64,000 nucleotides of DNA from Flavobacteriales bacterium (GCA_020635815.1 JACJZB010000001.1:248001-312000); one strand, 5' to 3'; numbered from the stretch's first letter, positions 16,627-25,666 are shown. Translations and numbers: made by a program. Notes: generated from the sequence alone by a model not told the origin.

Positions 16627-17722
16627 AATTCAAAAAACATTTTTTTCCTTCTTAATTCTTTTTCCGTTTCTTTCTTTTAGCCAAGAAATAATCGAAGAGA
16701 TTATACCTATAGATACAACAAGTATTACATATAGAGTGATTCATAAAGAAACTGTAGGTGATTACTTTCAGCTAAAACGATATGTTTTTGCTGATGATAC
16801 AACTACCATAGCTATTGAAAAGAATTTTTCAAATGGCAATCAAAATGGAATAACAAGAGTTTTTTACCCATCAGGAAAGCTACGAGTAAAAGCACTTTAT
16901 GGAAATAATAAGCTTCAAGGAGAGTGGACTAGTTACGATGAAAAAGGTATTATTGAAATAAAAGGTCTTTATAATTTTGGTGTAAAGCATGGATATTGGG
17001 CATACAAAAAAGAAGGCGTTTATGGTCGTTATGTAAAAGGGAAAAAGCACCGAAACTGGAAGAAAAAGGATAAAAATGGTGTAAAGCATAAAGCTTGGTA
17101 CTGGAAAGGAGAGTTTAAAAGAGGGGCTGAAATATTTAATGAAGATTATATAGAATATGCTGATACCGCTTATGTCGCTCAATCTCAAAAAAATGATAGT
17201 TTAGTTGCAACAGAAAATAAAAATATAGTTGTTTTAAATGTGGATGAGAAGTACTTAAATACTGTTAAATATTTATCGGGTAATTACTACTTAAGAAAGG
17301 TTTGTAAAGACTATTTTAGGCCATCTAAAAAAGAGCGTAAAATCTTTGTGGATGAAAATGTAGATTATGAAAAAGATGTTTTAAAGTTTCAAGTAGCTTC
17401 AACTATAATTCCGATTGATATTTCTTATTTTATAGAGCAAAAAAAGTTGTTTAAACCGGCTTTAGAAACTTTAATTAAAACAAATGGAGAGGCTATTAAC
17501 CAGTCGTTAAAATCAGTAGAGCAACAAACAGAAAGTGATTTTGAAAAACTGTCAACAGACAAAGCAGCTAATTTAGAGTTGTTTTTCTCAAAAATTACAG
17601 ATCGTTTAGTGGTGTTAGAATTTATAGAAACTTCAAAACCAGATATTCGAATGAAAGCATTAGTATTGCTTGACGAAAACAACGAAGTTCTTGAGGTTGA
17701 ATATGAACAAAGAGAATGGTAA
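16619..17722 (+). CDS. Exported MORN/YwqK-like repeat protein with unknown C-terminal region
   Basis: The 367-residue protein has a signal peptide (FFSFLILFPFLSFSQE). Residues 70-150 carry MORN-like repeats of the pattern NG-x-x-NGITRVFYPSGKLR and LQGEWTSYDEKGIIEIKGLY. The C-terminal half (residues 190-367) matches no family I know. It probably faces the periplasm or outer membrane. The ATG at 16619 lies inside the end of fbp (overlap 16619-16626), suggesting coupled translation, although no functional link to FBPase is evident. Confidence 0.8.
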   Translation: MTKIQKTFFSFLILFPFLSFSQEIIEEIIPIDTTSITYRVIHKETVGDYFQLKRYVFADDTTTIAIEKNFSNGNQNGITRVFYPSGKLRVKALYGNNKLQGEWTSYDEKGIIEIKGLYNFGVKHGYWAYKKEGVYGRYVKGKKHRNWKKKDKNGVKHKAWYWKGEFKRGAEIFNEDYIEYADTAYVAQSQKNDSLVATENKNIVVLNVDEKYLNTVKYLSGNYYLRKVCKDYFRPSKKERKIFVDENVDYEKDVLKFQVASTIIPIDISYFIEQKKLFKPALETLIKTNGEAINQSLKSVEQQTESDFEKLSTDKAANLELFFSKITDRLVVLEFIETSKPDIRMKALVLLDENNEVLEVEYEQREW

Positions 17723-17773
17723 CTCTTTTTATTAATTTCCTATTTTTACAATTAATCAGAATCTATTTACAAC

Positions 17774-19858
17774 TTGCTACTAAATATTAAAATAGTAACA
17801 GAATATCCCATTTGGTTAGTTGCGTTTTGCTTCTTAGCTGGATTTGCTTATGCTTTCTTTTTATATCGAAACGACAATCGTTTTGAAGATGTAAAACTGT
17901 GGGTAAAAAGAACGATGTTTCTTTTTCGATTTGTTACAGTTAGTATTCTTTGTTTTTTATTGCTTTCGCCATTAATTAAAACCATTTTTAATACGGTAGA
18001 AAAGCCAATTATTGTCATCGCTCAAGACAATACTTCCTCTATTTTAATGAATAAAGATTCTGTTTTTTATAAAACGGAATACTTAGCTAAACTTGAAAAT
18101 TTAAAGCAAAAATTATCTTCCACTTACGAAGTGAGAATGTATGGTTTTGATGAGCAGTTTGATGAAAAAGCTAACATTAATTATACAGGAAAAATCACCA
18201 ATTTATCGAATGTATTTGACGAGCTTGAAAACCGATTTTACAATCAAAATATTGGAGCTGTAATACTAGCAACAGATGGTATTTTTAATGAAGGCTCTAA
18301 TCCTGTTTATACTTCGCAAACTAATGGCGTGCCTATTTATGCTATAGCTTTGGGAGACACAACTCCTCAAAAAGATATTGTTTTAAGAGATGTAGTGTTA
18401 AACAAACTTACTTTTTTAGGAAATCAATTTCCAATTGAAATTAATGGAATAGTGCAAGAAGGTGAAGGGTTTAAAACTAAATTAGAGATTATAAATAAAG
18501 GTAAAGTTGTTTTTGAAAAAGAATACAAAATAAACTCATCCAATTTTTCAATCAATGAAAATGTGTTAATTGAAGCTAAAAATGTTGGTGTTCAACATTA
18601 CAAGGTAAAATTAACTGCGATAGAAAATGAAGTGAGTATAGTTAATAATGTTCAGGATGTTTACATAGAAGTATTAGATGGACGTCAAGAAATTTTGATT
18701 TTAGCAAATGCTCCTCATCCAGATTTAAAAGCATTAAAATTGAGTATAGAGAGTAATGAAAATTACAAAGTGAAAACTCAAATGATAAACGATTTTAATG
18801 GAAACACAGAAGCGTTTAGTTTGGTAATTCTTCATCAAATCTCAGGTAATGATGCAGTTGTTCAAAAATTGCAGCAGTCTAAGACCTCTATTTGGTATAT
18901 TTTAGATGCAAAAACAACTACAAATCAGTTTAACAAGCTAAACATAGGGTTAGAAATTTTAAATTCTAATGGACAAACCAATCAAGTTTTAGCAAGTGTT
19001 AATGAGCAGTTTCCTTTGTTTTCTTTGTCAGAAAGTACCATTAAATACCTTAACAACACAACGCCTTTGTTGAGTGTTTTTGGAACGTATAAAATGAATG
19101 AGAATGGCTATAACTTATTAAATCAAAAAATAGGTAGTGTAGTCACTCAAAGCCCATTAATGACTTTCTTTCAAGCAGAGAATAAAAAAGTAGCAGTTCT
19201 AGCAGGAGAAGGCATTTGGCGTTGGAGAATACAAGAGTTTAATAAAACGAAGAAACATGAAGCGATTGATGAATTGATTAATAAAGCAGTTCAATTCTTA
19301 TCCGTAAAAGAAGATAAAAGTAAGTTTAGGTTAATTGTAAAAAATAAGTTTTTAGAAAACGAAGAGGTATTGTTTAATGCTGAATTGTATAATGATAGTT
19401 ATGAATTAGAAAATGAACCAGAAATTGAAGTTTTGGTTAAAAATGAAGATGGAGAGGAGTTTAAATTTAATTTCAATAAAACTACAAAAGCTTATTATTT
19501 GAATGCTGGAATTTTTAATCCAGGAGCTTATCAATATAATGCGTCAGTAATGTTGGGCGATAAAAAATATACCGAAAAAGGAGAGTTTCAAGTTGCAAAA
19601 ATACAATTGGAAATGAACAATACCATTGCCAATCATCAATTACTAGCTAATTTGGTAAAGAAGCATGATGGAGGGTTATTTTTTCCATCTAACCTTGAAG
19701 ACATAAGTGATGCAATACAAGAAAACAACAACATCGCATCAATAATTTTTGAAGAAAAAGATTTAAAAGAACTAATTAATTTAAAATGGATTTTTGGTTT
19801 AATTCTACTACTATTAAGTGCTGAATGGTTTTTAAGAAAACGAAATGGAGCGTATTAA
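17774..19858 (+). CDS. Membrane-anchored von Willebrand-type protein
   Basis: This 694-residue protein has two N-terminal membrane segments (residues 11-31 and 45-68) and a C-terminal one (about 670-688). Between them, IVIAQDNTSSILMNKD and GAVILATDGIFNEGSNPVY resemble the edge strands and degenerate metal site of a VWA domain. A long periplasmic region follows. It belongs with the Bacteroidota membrane proteins related to BatA-type proteins, whose role is not settled. The likely start is TTG at 17774; no ATG fits before the first membrane segment. Confidence 0.75.
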   Translation: MLLNIKIVTEYPIWLVAFCFLAGFAYAFFLYRNDNRFEDVKLWVKRTMFLFRFVTVSILCFLLLSPLIKTIFNTVEKPIIVIAQDNTSSILMNKDSVFYKTEYLAKLENLKQKLSSTYEVRMYGFDEQFDEKANINYTGKITNLSNVFDELENRFYNQNIGAVILATDGIFNEGSNPVYTSQTNGVPIYAIALGDTTPQKDIVLRDVVLNKLTFLGNQFPIEINGIVQEGEGFKTKLEIINKGKVVFEKEYKINSSNFSINENVLIEAKNVGVQHYKVKLTAIENEVSIVNNVQDVYIEVLDGRQEILILANAPHPDLKALKLSIESNENYKVKTQMINDFNGNTEAFSLVILHQISGNDAVVQKLQQSKTSIWYILDAKTTTNQFNKLNIGLEILNSNGQTNQVLASVNEQFPLFSLSESTIKYLNNTTPLLSVFGTYKMNENGYNLLNQKIGSVVTQSPLMTFFQAENKKVAVLAGEGIWRWRIQEFNKTKKHEAIDELINKAVQFLSVKEDKSKFRLIVKNKFLENEEVLFNAELYNDSYELENEPEIEVLVKNEDGEEFKFNFNKTTKAYYLNAGIFNPGAYQYNASVMLGDKKYTEKGEFQVAKIQLEMNNTIANHQLLANLVKKHDGGLFFPSNLEDISDAIQENNNIASIIFEEKDLKELINLKWIFGLILLLLSAEWFLRKRNGAY

Positions 19859-19975
19859 ATTATATTGAATTTAAAAATCAGAAAGAAAGAAATAGAAGCG
19901 TAAATAAATAATAAGATTATGGTTTTGAGTTTTTATTTTTATGATTACCTTTATGGTTATTAATTTAATTAAGCC

Positions 19976-20167
19976 ATGAGAAAATCATTGTACAGTAAAG
20001 TTTTATCTATCATTTTTTTGCTTAGCTTAATACCTCTAGCTTCAAGTTTACAATCTTGTTCTAAAAAGCCAGGATACAATGCTCCAAGAAATGGAGGAGC
20101 AAAAGTAAAATCTTCAGGGAGTATCGGGAATAGAAAACACAAGAATAATCACGTCTGGGGTAGGTAA
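19976..20167 (+). CDS. Small lipoprotein
   Basis: The 63-residue product has a basic start (MRKSLYSKVLS), a hydrophobic stretch IIFLLSLIPLASS and a lipobox-like LQSCSK with the cysteine at residue 28. The mature part is only about 35 residues, rich in Gly, Lys, Asn and Arg. It lies immediately before the convergent ion channel gene. No family is recognised; the lipobox and ATG context support a real gene. Confidence 0.6.
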   Translation: MRKSLYSKVLSIIFLLSLIPLASSLQSCSKKPGYNAPRNGGAKVKSSGSIGNRKHKNNHVWGR

Positions 20168-20170
20168 AAA

Positions 20171-20962
20171 TTAAAGTTTTTCTCCACAATACTTACAAAA
20201 AACAGCATTTTGATCATGTCCATCTTTTGAACAACTAGGACAAGCTTGTGTAGAGATTTTATTGATGTCAGTTTTTGCGTATTCAGCACCGATAATACCT
20301 GTAGGAACAGCAATAATAGCATAACCAATTATCATGATAATAGAAGCTAATGTTTGCCCCAAAACAGTTTGAGGAGTAATGTCACCATAACCTACAGTGG
20401 TAAGAGTTACAATGGCCCAATATATACTACGCGGAATACTTGTAAATCCAGCTTCTGGACTTTCTATTAAATAAATAAGTGTACCGAGCACGACAACTAA
20501 ACTTAATACAGCAAACAGAAATACAATAATTTTATTTTTACTAGCAATAAGTGCTTGGTTTAAAAATTGTGCAGCTTTTACATACCTAGCCAATTTAAAG
20601 ATTCTAAAAATTCGTAATAACCTAATCGACCTAATAACGGATAATGAATGGGTTCCTGTAACAAAAATCCCAATAAAAGATGGTAAGATAGATAATAGAT
20701 CTATAACACCATAAAAACTAAAAATATATTTTAAAGGCTTTTTTACTGCAATTATTCTAGCAATATATTCTAATGTAAATAATATAGTAAAAGACCATTC
20801 AATAAATTTAATTTCTGAGTTATACGCTTCACTAATGGAAACCACACTTTCAAGCATAACAACAACAATACTAATTAATATTGCCCACAGCAATACAACA
20901 TCAAACAGCTTACCAGCTTTAGTGTCGGCTTCAAAAATGATGGTATGTAATTTTTCTCTCAA
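20171..20962 (-). CDS. Voltage-gated-type potassium channel with C-terminal zinc ribbon
   Basis: The 263-residue protein has six membrane segments. The S4-like helix is IRSIRLLRIFRIFKLARYVK near residue 108, with arginines every third or fourth position. The selectivity filter is TLTTVGYGD near residue 190, so it is K+ selective. The tail ends with CPSCSKDGHDQNAVFCKYCG, a CxxC-x(n)-CxxC zinc ribbon, a common cytosolic add-on in bacterial Kv-like channels. A TTG start at 20962 is used because no ATG precedes the first membrane helix. Confidence 0.92.
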   Translation of the reverse strand: MREKLHTIIFEADTKAGKLFDVVLLWAILISIVVVMLESVVSISEAYNSEIKFIEWSFTILFTLEYIARIIAVKKPLKYIFSFYGVIDLLSILPSFIGIFVTGTHSLSVIRSIRLLRIFRIFKLARYVKAAQFLNQALIASKNKIIVFLFAVLSLVVVLGTLIYLIESPEAGFTSIPRSIYWAIVTLTTVGYGDITPQTVLGQTLASIIMIIGYAIIAVPTGIIGAEYAKTDINKISTQACPSCSKDGHDQNAVFCKYCGEKL

Positions 20963-20991
20963 AGTAATTGATTATTCTTTTACAAAGTAAG

Positions 20992-21027
20992 TAAAAAAAT
21001 AAAGGTTGAGGCAATGCCTCAACCTTT
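20992..21027 (-). terminator. Intrinsic terminator of the T9SS gene 21055-22434
   Basis: A 12-bp perfect stem (AAAGGTTGAGGC with GCCTCAACCTTT) and 3-nt loop is followed on the minus strand by ATTTTTTTAC. It lies 28 nt beyond the stop codon of the T9SS gene and just before the channel gene. Confidence 0.9.
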
Positions 21028-21054
21028 ATCCTTTAAAAATTATATATTGTTGTA

Positions 21055-22434
21055 TTACTTAACAATAAAGCGGTTTACAATTTTATCTTCTCCAATGGTA
21101 AATTCAATAAAATAAATTCCTGGGGCAAAAGAAGAAGTGTTAAATGACTCGTTGTATGTGCCAGAAGCTAAGTTTCCAAAAGATTTAGAAGTTAAAACTT
21201 TTCCAGTTACATCTATTAAATTAGCAGAAACTACATTGTTATTTTTCAATTCAAATCTAATGTTTAAAACATCAGTCGTTGGATTAGGATAACTTTCTAT
21301 TCGATCAATTTTAATGTTTTCATTAACTCCAACAGGAAATGTAAAATCAAGATGATCAACAATTAACTGGCTACCAGGGTTTTCTCCTGCAAAAAAAGCA
21401 ATCAACATTGTGTCTGGAGTAGAAGGTATTGATAAAAGGTTGCTTGACATTGTGTAAACACCTGCAGCTGAGAGTTGAACTCCTCCTTGAGCAATAATAG
21501 TTCCCCCACTTTTAAATTGAATACTTGCCCAGGCGGTATCTATTCCTGAAGGAATATATTTGTAATAAAAATTTGCAGCATCTGGTTTTCCAGTATATGG
21601 AATTCCTCCAAACATACCGTTTTGGTCAAACATACCATTTGTAGCTATACCTTCAATAGTATCGCCATATTGATTATTAATAGTATTTAGTTCTAGAGCA
21701 TAAGTTCCTGAATATGCATCGGTAGATTTTTCTGCAGGCATAGGAGTTAAACCAACAGTATATTCATTAGAAGTAAACCATCCATCTGGGTTATCCCAAG
21801 TAATCGGTGTCCAGTTTTCAAAACTGTAGTTAGCTACATTTTGTAACTGACCAGCATTGCTTTTTAATTGAACTTTATCAATCATCATCCATGTACCTGG
21901 TATTCCGTTAAAATCATTTAAAGGGTCGCCTGTGGCAAACGCTAATAAAATAGAATCAGCAGCAAATGCATTAACTGAATAGGCAAATCTTTTCCATGTA
22001 CTTTGAGTACCTGTAACATAGTAGGTACCCCCACCTGTTAAACCGAATCCTGTTTGAGTTGCAGCTAATAATAAGGCACAAGAATCTCCTGCCATTATAT
22101 CGTATTTCCAGTAACCAATTACACTGTCAACACTTCCAACTGTTACTGGTTGCCCTGGAGACATAGCATCAGGATCACCACTTAAAATGTAACCAAACAC
22201 AGTATCACCTGTTGGAATGGTAACAGTTTCTAGTTTAACAGAATAAGTTCCATCAACTGCATCTGTACTTTGTTGTATAGCTAAGTTTCCTAATGCACCT
22301 AATTCGTCAGAAGGTGATTGATATTCATCAAGAGTTAAAGCACTGCTTTGAGTCCAGTTTTCAAAACCTTCATATTGAGCAAAGCCACAATATCCTGTTA
22401 ATAAAATTGATAAGGAAAGTAAAGTTTTTTTCAT
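21055..22434 (-). CDS. T9SS-sorted secreted protein with two PCMD-like repeats
   Basis: The 459-residue protein has a signal peptide (MKKTLLSLSILLTGYCGFAQ). Two related extracellular modules each open with FENWT (near residues 23 and 205) and contain STDA-x-x-GTY-x-x-LE segments, resembling Bacteroidota PCMD/carbohydrate-binding-like domains. The last 75 residues form a type A sorting domain starting IDRIESYPNPTTDVLNIRFE and ending IVNRFIVK. It is expected on the cell surface or outside. It is transcribed alone and has its own terminator. Confidence 0.85.
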   Translation of the reverse strand: MKKTLLSLSILLTGYCGFAQYEGFENWTQSSALTLDEYQSPSDELGALGNLAIQQSTDAVDGTYSVKLETVTIPTGDTVFGYILSGDPDAMSPGQPVTVGSVDSVIGYWKYDIMAGDSCALLLAATQTGFGLTGGGTYYVTGTQSTWKRFAYSVNAFAADSILLAFATGDPLNDFNGIPGTWMMIDKVQLKSNAGQLQNVANYSFENWTPITWDNPDGWFTSNEYTVGLTPMPAEKSTDAYSGTYALELNTINNQYGDTIEGIATNGMFDQNGMFGGIPYTGKPDAANFYYKYIPSGIDTAWASIQFKSGGTIIAQGGVQLSAAGVYTMSSNLLSIPSTPDTMLIAFFAGENPGSQLIVDHLDFTFPVGVNENIKIDRIESYPNPTTDVLNIRFELKNNNVVSANLIDVTGKVLTSKSFGNLASGTYNESFNTSSFAPGIYFIEFTIGEDKIVNRFIVK

Positions 22435-22551
22435 AATTAAAGAGTTTAATGTTTACTACAATTTTAAGCCTTTCTTTCTTGAAAAACAATGATTTATGTT
22501 AGGAAAGTGATTTTTAATCGATAAAATATATTAGTTTATCGGATAATTGCC

Positions 22552-23169
22552 TTACAATATATCTAATGTTCCTACACCTTCTCTTAAAACTGTAGGTTCA
22601 TCATTTGTACAATCAATTACAGTAGAGGCATCATTTTTACCATAGCCACCATCAATAACTAAATCGACTAGCTTTTCGTATTTCTCGTAAATTAATTCAG
22701 GATTGGTAATGTATTCTAATATTTCATCCTCATCATGTACTGAAGTAGAAATTAAAGGGTTTCCTAACTCTTGAACTATTGCTCGAGCAATGTTATTATC
22801 AGGAATTCTAATCCCTATTGTTTTTTTGTTGGATTTAAACAATTTAGGAACACTAGTATTTGCATTTAAAATAAATGTATAAGGGCCAGGTAATGCTCTT
22901 TTCATTAATTTGTATGTTGCATTACTAAATTGTACAGTAAAATCTGAAATATGACTTAAATCGTAACAGATTAACGAAAAATTAGCTTTTTCTACTTTTA
23001 TCCCTTTTAGTTGAGCCATACGTTCAACAGCTTTACGATTATTTAAGTCGCAAGCCATACTATAAACGGTATCAGTTGGATAAATAATTACACCACCTTT
23101 TTTTAAAATCGTAACGACTTGAGCTATTTTTCGCTCATCTGGGTTGTCAGGGTGAATATCTAATAGCAT
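22552..23169 (-). CDS. YrdC/Sua5/YciO family protein (threonylcarbamoyl-AMP synthase-like)
   Basis: The core MLLDIHPDNPDERKIAQVV is followed by LKKGGVIIYPTDTVYSMACD, the YrdC family dsRNA-binding/nucleotide motif. STSVHDEDEILEY is also present. The start is placed at the second ATG (23169), giving 206 residues, because the first ten residues upstream look unrelated. The length and the lack of a Sua5 C-terminal domain fit the YciO/YrdC type. It probably takes part in t6A tRNA modification, but YciO paralogues have no proven role. A family A palindrome lies just upstream. Confidence 0.85.
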   Translation of the reverse strand: MLLDIHPDNPDERKIAQVVTILKKGGVIIYPTDTVYSMACDLNNRKAVERMAQLKGIKVEKANFSLICYDLSHISDFTVQFSNATYKLMKRALPGPYTFILNANTSVPKLFKSNKKTIGIRIPDNNIARAIVQELGNPLISTSVHDEDEILEYITNPELIYEKYEKLVDLVIDGGYGKNDASTVIDCTNDEPTVLREGVGTLDIL

Positions 23170-23206
23170 TTTGGTTTTTCGTTTTAAGTTTTGCTCCACG
23201 ATAAAA

Positions 23207-23234
23207 CCCCTCCTTCGGAGGGGTCGGGGAGGCC
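23207..23234. repeat. REP-like palindrome, family A
   Basis: CCCCTCCTTCGGAGGGG plus TCGGGGAGGCC sits between tal and the YrdC gene. On the minus strand GGCC is preceded by a run of A, so it is not a clear terminator for tal. Confidence 0.8.
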
Positions 23235-23238
23235 TTTT

Positions 23239-23895
23239 TTATTTATTCACTTTTGCATGATCGGCTAAAAACTGAGCCAAACCACTATCAGTTAAAGGGT
23301 GTTTTAATAATCCTTCAATTGCACTAAGTGGTCCAGTCATTACATCAGCAGCAAAATGAGCACATTGCATAATGTGCATAGTGTGTCTTACTGATGCAGC
23401 TAATATTTGAGTTTCGAAACCGTAGTTATCAAAAATTAAACGAATTTCAGCAATTAGGTTCATTCCGTTTGTAGAAATATCGTCTAATCTACCAATAAAA
23501 GGAGAAACATAAGTAGCTCCAGCTTTGGCTGCCAATAAAGCTTGACCAGCTGAAAAGATTAATGTACAGTTGGTTCGAATTCCTTTTGATGAAAAATATT
23601 TTATTGCCTTAATGCCTTCTTTTGTGATAGGCACTTTTACTACAATTTGAGGGTGTAAAGCAGCTAAATTTTCACCTTCTTTAATCATTCCTTCATAATC
23701 AGTTGCAATAACTTCAGCACTAACATCACCATCAACAATATCGCAAATTGCTTTGTAGTGAGCCATTACATTATCATAACCACTAATGCCTTCTTTAGCC
23801 ATTAATGATGGGTTAGTAGTTACTCCATCTAAAACTCCTAAATCTTGAGCTTCTTTTATTTGTTCGATGTTTGCAGTGTCAATAAAAAATTTCAT
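23239..23895 (-). CDS. Transaldolase / fructose-6-phosphate aldolase (small type)
   Basis: The 218-residue protein starts MKFFIDTANIEQIKEAQDLG and contains GVTTNPSLMAKEG. The Schiff-base lysine region VVKVPITKEGIKA lies near residue 85 and NCTLIFSAGQALLAAKAGA near residue 107. This is the small transaldolase/FSA family, which is transaldolase in most Bacteroidota. It transfers dihydroxyacetone between sugar phosphates. Whether it acts as transaldolase or aldolase cannot be read from the sequence. It has a good promoter at 23918-23949. Confidence 0.9.
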   Translation of the reverse strand: MKFFIDTANIEQIKEAQDLGVLDGVTTNPSLMAKEGISGYDNVMAHYKAICDIVDGDVSAEVIATDYEGMIKEGENLAALHPQIVVKVPITKEGIKAIKYFSSKGIRTNCTLIFSAGQALLAAKAGATYVSPFIGRLDDISTNGMNLIAEIRLIFDNYGFETQILAASVRHTMHIMQCAHFAADVMTGPLSAIEGLLKHPLTDSGLAQFLADHAKVNK

Positions 23896-23917
23896 TTCTA
23901 GTCAGTTTAATTTTAAA

Positions 23918-23949
23918 CAAATGTAGAAATGCTTTTAACTTTCTTCAAA
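23918..23949 (-). promoter_or_regulatory. Promoter of the small transaldolase gene
   Basis: On the minus strand TTTG (23949-23946) is followed after 20 nt by TACATTTG (23925-23918), a perfect TAnnTTTG box. It lies 22 nt upstream of the ATG. Confidence 0.7.
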
Positions 23950-23985
23950 TAAAGATTTAAAGAGATATTAACATCTTAAAGAAAA

Positions 23986-24136
23986 CAAAAACCACATAGA
24001 AACATAGTTATAACAATTTCAAAGAGAGATTTTGATAGATATATCATAGGATTACTTCCGATTTATCGGAAGGACTATCTTTAATCTAAAAATAGATTGG
24101 TAAAAAAGAAAAACTATGTTTCTATGGTGGTTTTTG
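23986..24136. mobile_element. MITE-like palindromic element with 24/25-bp terminal inverted repeats
   Basis: The left end CAAAAACCACATAGAAACAT and the right end (reverse complement CAAAAACCACCATAGAAACA) match over 24-25 bases with one 1-nt indel. The 151-bp element contains an internal perfect hairpin CTTCCGAT-TT-ATCGGAAG (24055-24072) and no coding capacity. It lies between the transaldolase and lipocalin-like genes. Confidence 0.75.
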
Positions 24137-24140
24137 ACAG

Positions 24141-24521
24141 TTACTCTGCAGGAATGTAATATAGCGTTGTTTTTATTAAGTCTTCCGATTGGTAAGTAAT
24201 CACTAAACTGTTAGCCTCTAGGGTAATTACTTTTATCCAATTTACGTTAAAAACAGAAGCAGCACCTTTTGATAAGTATATTTTACCACCCTTTTCGCTC
24301 CAAGTACCTTCAATTGCTTCGCTACTTAATGTTCCTGAGTATTTATTATCGGCTGTAAAAGTTATCCAATCATTTTTTTGTTCCTCCGCTAGGGCAAATT
24401 TTTCACCAAATTCTTCTAGCTCAGATAAACTCCATTTTTTGGTAATGTTTTCTGATGCAGTTTGTCCAAAAGAGTAAACTGTAATAACTATTAAAAAAAG
24501 TAAAGTGGTAAATTTTTTCAT
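24141..24521 (-). CDS. Exported lipocalin-like small protein
   Basis: The product starting at the ATG at 24521 is 126 residues. It has a signal peptide (FTTLLFLIVITVYSFGQ) and a body with WITFTADNKYSGTLSSEAIE and GTWSEKGGKIYLSK, the strand pattern of the Bacteroidota lipocalin-like domain. The upstream ATG at 24551 would add ten residues before the lysine-rich signal start and is less likely. It begins 32 nt after the T9SS gene ends and may share its transcript. Confidence 0.75.
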   Translation of the reverse strand: MKKFTTLLFLIVITVYSFGQTASENITKKWSLSELEEFGEKFALAEEQKNDWITFTADNKYSGTLSSEAIEGTWSEKGGKIYLSKGAASVFNVNWIKVITLEANSLVITYQSEDLIKTTLYYIPAE

Positions 24522-24553
24522 GGTTTGTGTTTTAGCTAACACAAGATACAAAA

Positions 24554-25399
24554 TTATTGCTTTATAATTTTTCGAGTAATAACCTGCCCATCAGTTTCTA
24601 ACTGTAAAAAGTAAATGCCAGGAGGTTCATTTAAGTTAATGTTGAATTGACTAGTGTTTTCAAACTTTTCTTGATGTATAATTTGCCCAATAGAGTTTCT
24701 AATAAGGAGTGTACCTGTTTTAGATTCTTCTAGAGATATTGTTTGTTGTTCGGTGGTAGGGTTGGGGTGGATATTAATCTTTGATGAGTTAAGTTCATTA
24801 ACACCGACTTCATGTTCAAAATGAACTACAAAAGTATTCCAAGAATTGTTCGGGAGTGTAAATATTGAATCATAGCCAGTAGAACTATAAGAATATATAT
24901 ATGAATTAACAACGGCTTCACAACTCGCTGGGTCAATTAAAAAAGCAGAAGAGTAACCGTCAAAAAAGTGTCCTTGAAGTCCTGTGTAATCAGCTCTAAC
25001 TGTAACGGGATATTCCACTGCATTTATAAAGATTTCAAAGTTTAGATTTAGAGAGTAAAAATTTGTATAAATAAAAGGTCTGAAATCTATTTTAGTATCG
25101 ATGTTATTAGGGAAATATAAATTTGGACTATTATAACTATAAAAATCAGTTCGTATGCAGTTATGATTTGCCGAATCTCTTTGAATTACCCTTATGTCAA
25201 GACTGTCGAATGGAGTGTTGTAAATATCAACTTCTCCAAGACTAGAATCTATACCTAATGTTGAACTAGTATTAATTCCTAAAGTGATAGTATCTTTTCT
25301 TCCAATATTATCTTCAACAAAAAACTGAATTGAGAAATCTTGTGCTTTTACCGATAAATTAAGAATTATCAAGAATAAAATAGATAAAGTTGTTTTCAT
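24554..25399 (-). CDS. T9SS-sorted secreted protein
   Basis: The 281-residue protein has a signal peptide (MKTTLSILFLIILNLSVKAQ) and a body of about 180 residues without a recognised domain. A type A sorting domain starts SSKINIHPNPTTEQQTISLE and ends GIYFLQLETDGQ plus a basic tail. Its sorting domain is close to that of the LRR protein on the neighbouring mobile element (shared IRNSxGQ and ISLEES motifs). It is the first host gene beyond the left end of the element. Confidence 0.85.
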   Translation of the reverse strand: MKTTLSILFLIILNLSVKAQDFSIQFFVEDNIGRKDTITLGINTSSTLGIDSSLGEVDIYNTPFDSLDIRVIQRDSANHNCIRTDFYSYNSPNLYFPNNIDTKIDFRPFIYTNFYSLNLNFEIFINAVEYPVTVRADYTGLQGHFFDGYSSAFLIDPASCEAVVNSYIYSYSSTGYDSIFTLPNNSWNTFVVHFEHEVGVNELNSSKINIHPNPTTEQQTISLEESKTGTLLIRNSIGQIIHQEKFENTSQFNINLNEPPGIYFLQLETDGQVITRKIIKQ

Positions 25400-25550
25400 A
25401 GCAAGAGTTTTTATAAAAGTAAATCATTTTAATAAAAATGTTTTAAATAGGTTACTTTTTCTTTTAAGCGGTAGATTTTTATGCAGTTTTGTGCAAAAAA
25501 AGATGTAACAAAATAATGTTGAATGAATGAAAAAGAAGTTTGTAGAGAGA
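25400..25550. other. Host DNA left of the integration site
   Basis: This 151-bp AT-rich spacer between the T9SS gene start and the left repeat shows no gene. It is the sequence that originally lay 3' of ffs. Confidence 0.6.
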
Positions 25551-25636
25551 AAAAAAATGGGCAAGCTACTTACATCGCACCGCTCAACCGCCTATCCTTG
25601 CTCTGTTCCCAGCCTGGGGAAGTTCAGCAGGAGCTG
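25551..25636 (-). repeat. Left att repeat: displaced 3' part of ffs (SRP RNA)
   Basis: The 86 bp are identical to 31322-31407. On the minus strand it contains the SRP core GCTGAACTTCCCCAGG, GGAACAGAGCAAGG, the 3' arm GTAAGTAGCTTGCCC and a T7 tract. Its upstream sequence (25637-25658) differs from the intact copy and cannot pair with the 3' arm, so it is a 5'-replaced remnant. A TATCTTTG box lies exactly 22 nt upstream (25666-25659), the same offset as in the intact gene. Confidence 0.85.
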
Positions 25637-25658
25637 CGTCATTGCTCCTTTTCCGATA

Positions 25659-25666
25659 CAAAGATA
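25659..25666 (-). promoter_or_regulatory. TAnnTTTG box in front of the displaced ffs remnant
   Basis: The minus strand reads TATCTTTGTATCGG, against TACTTTTGTGCCGG at the intact ffs, 22 nt from the shared repeat in both cases. No -33 TTTG stands at the usual distance in either copy. Confidence 0.5.

Noticed and set aside
25551..25636. Left ffs copy as the functional SRP RNA gene
   Set aside because: Its 5' arm cannot pair with the 3' arm CUUGCCC, whereas the right copy pairs perfectly and has its own promoter box.
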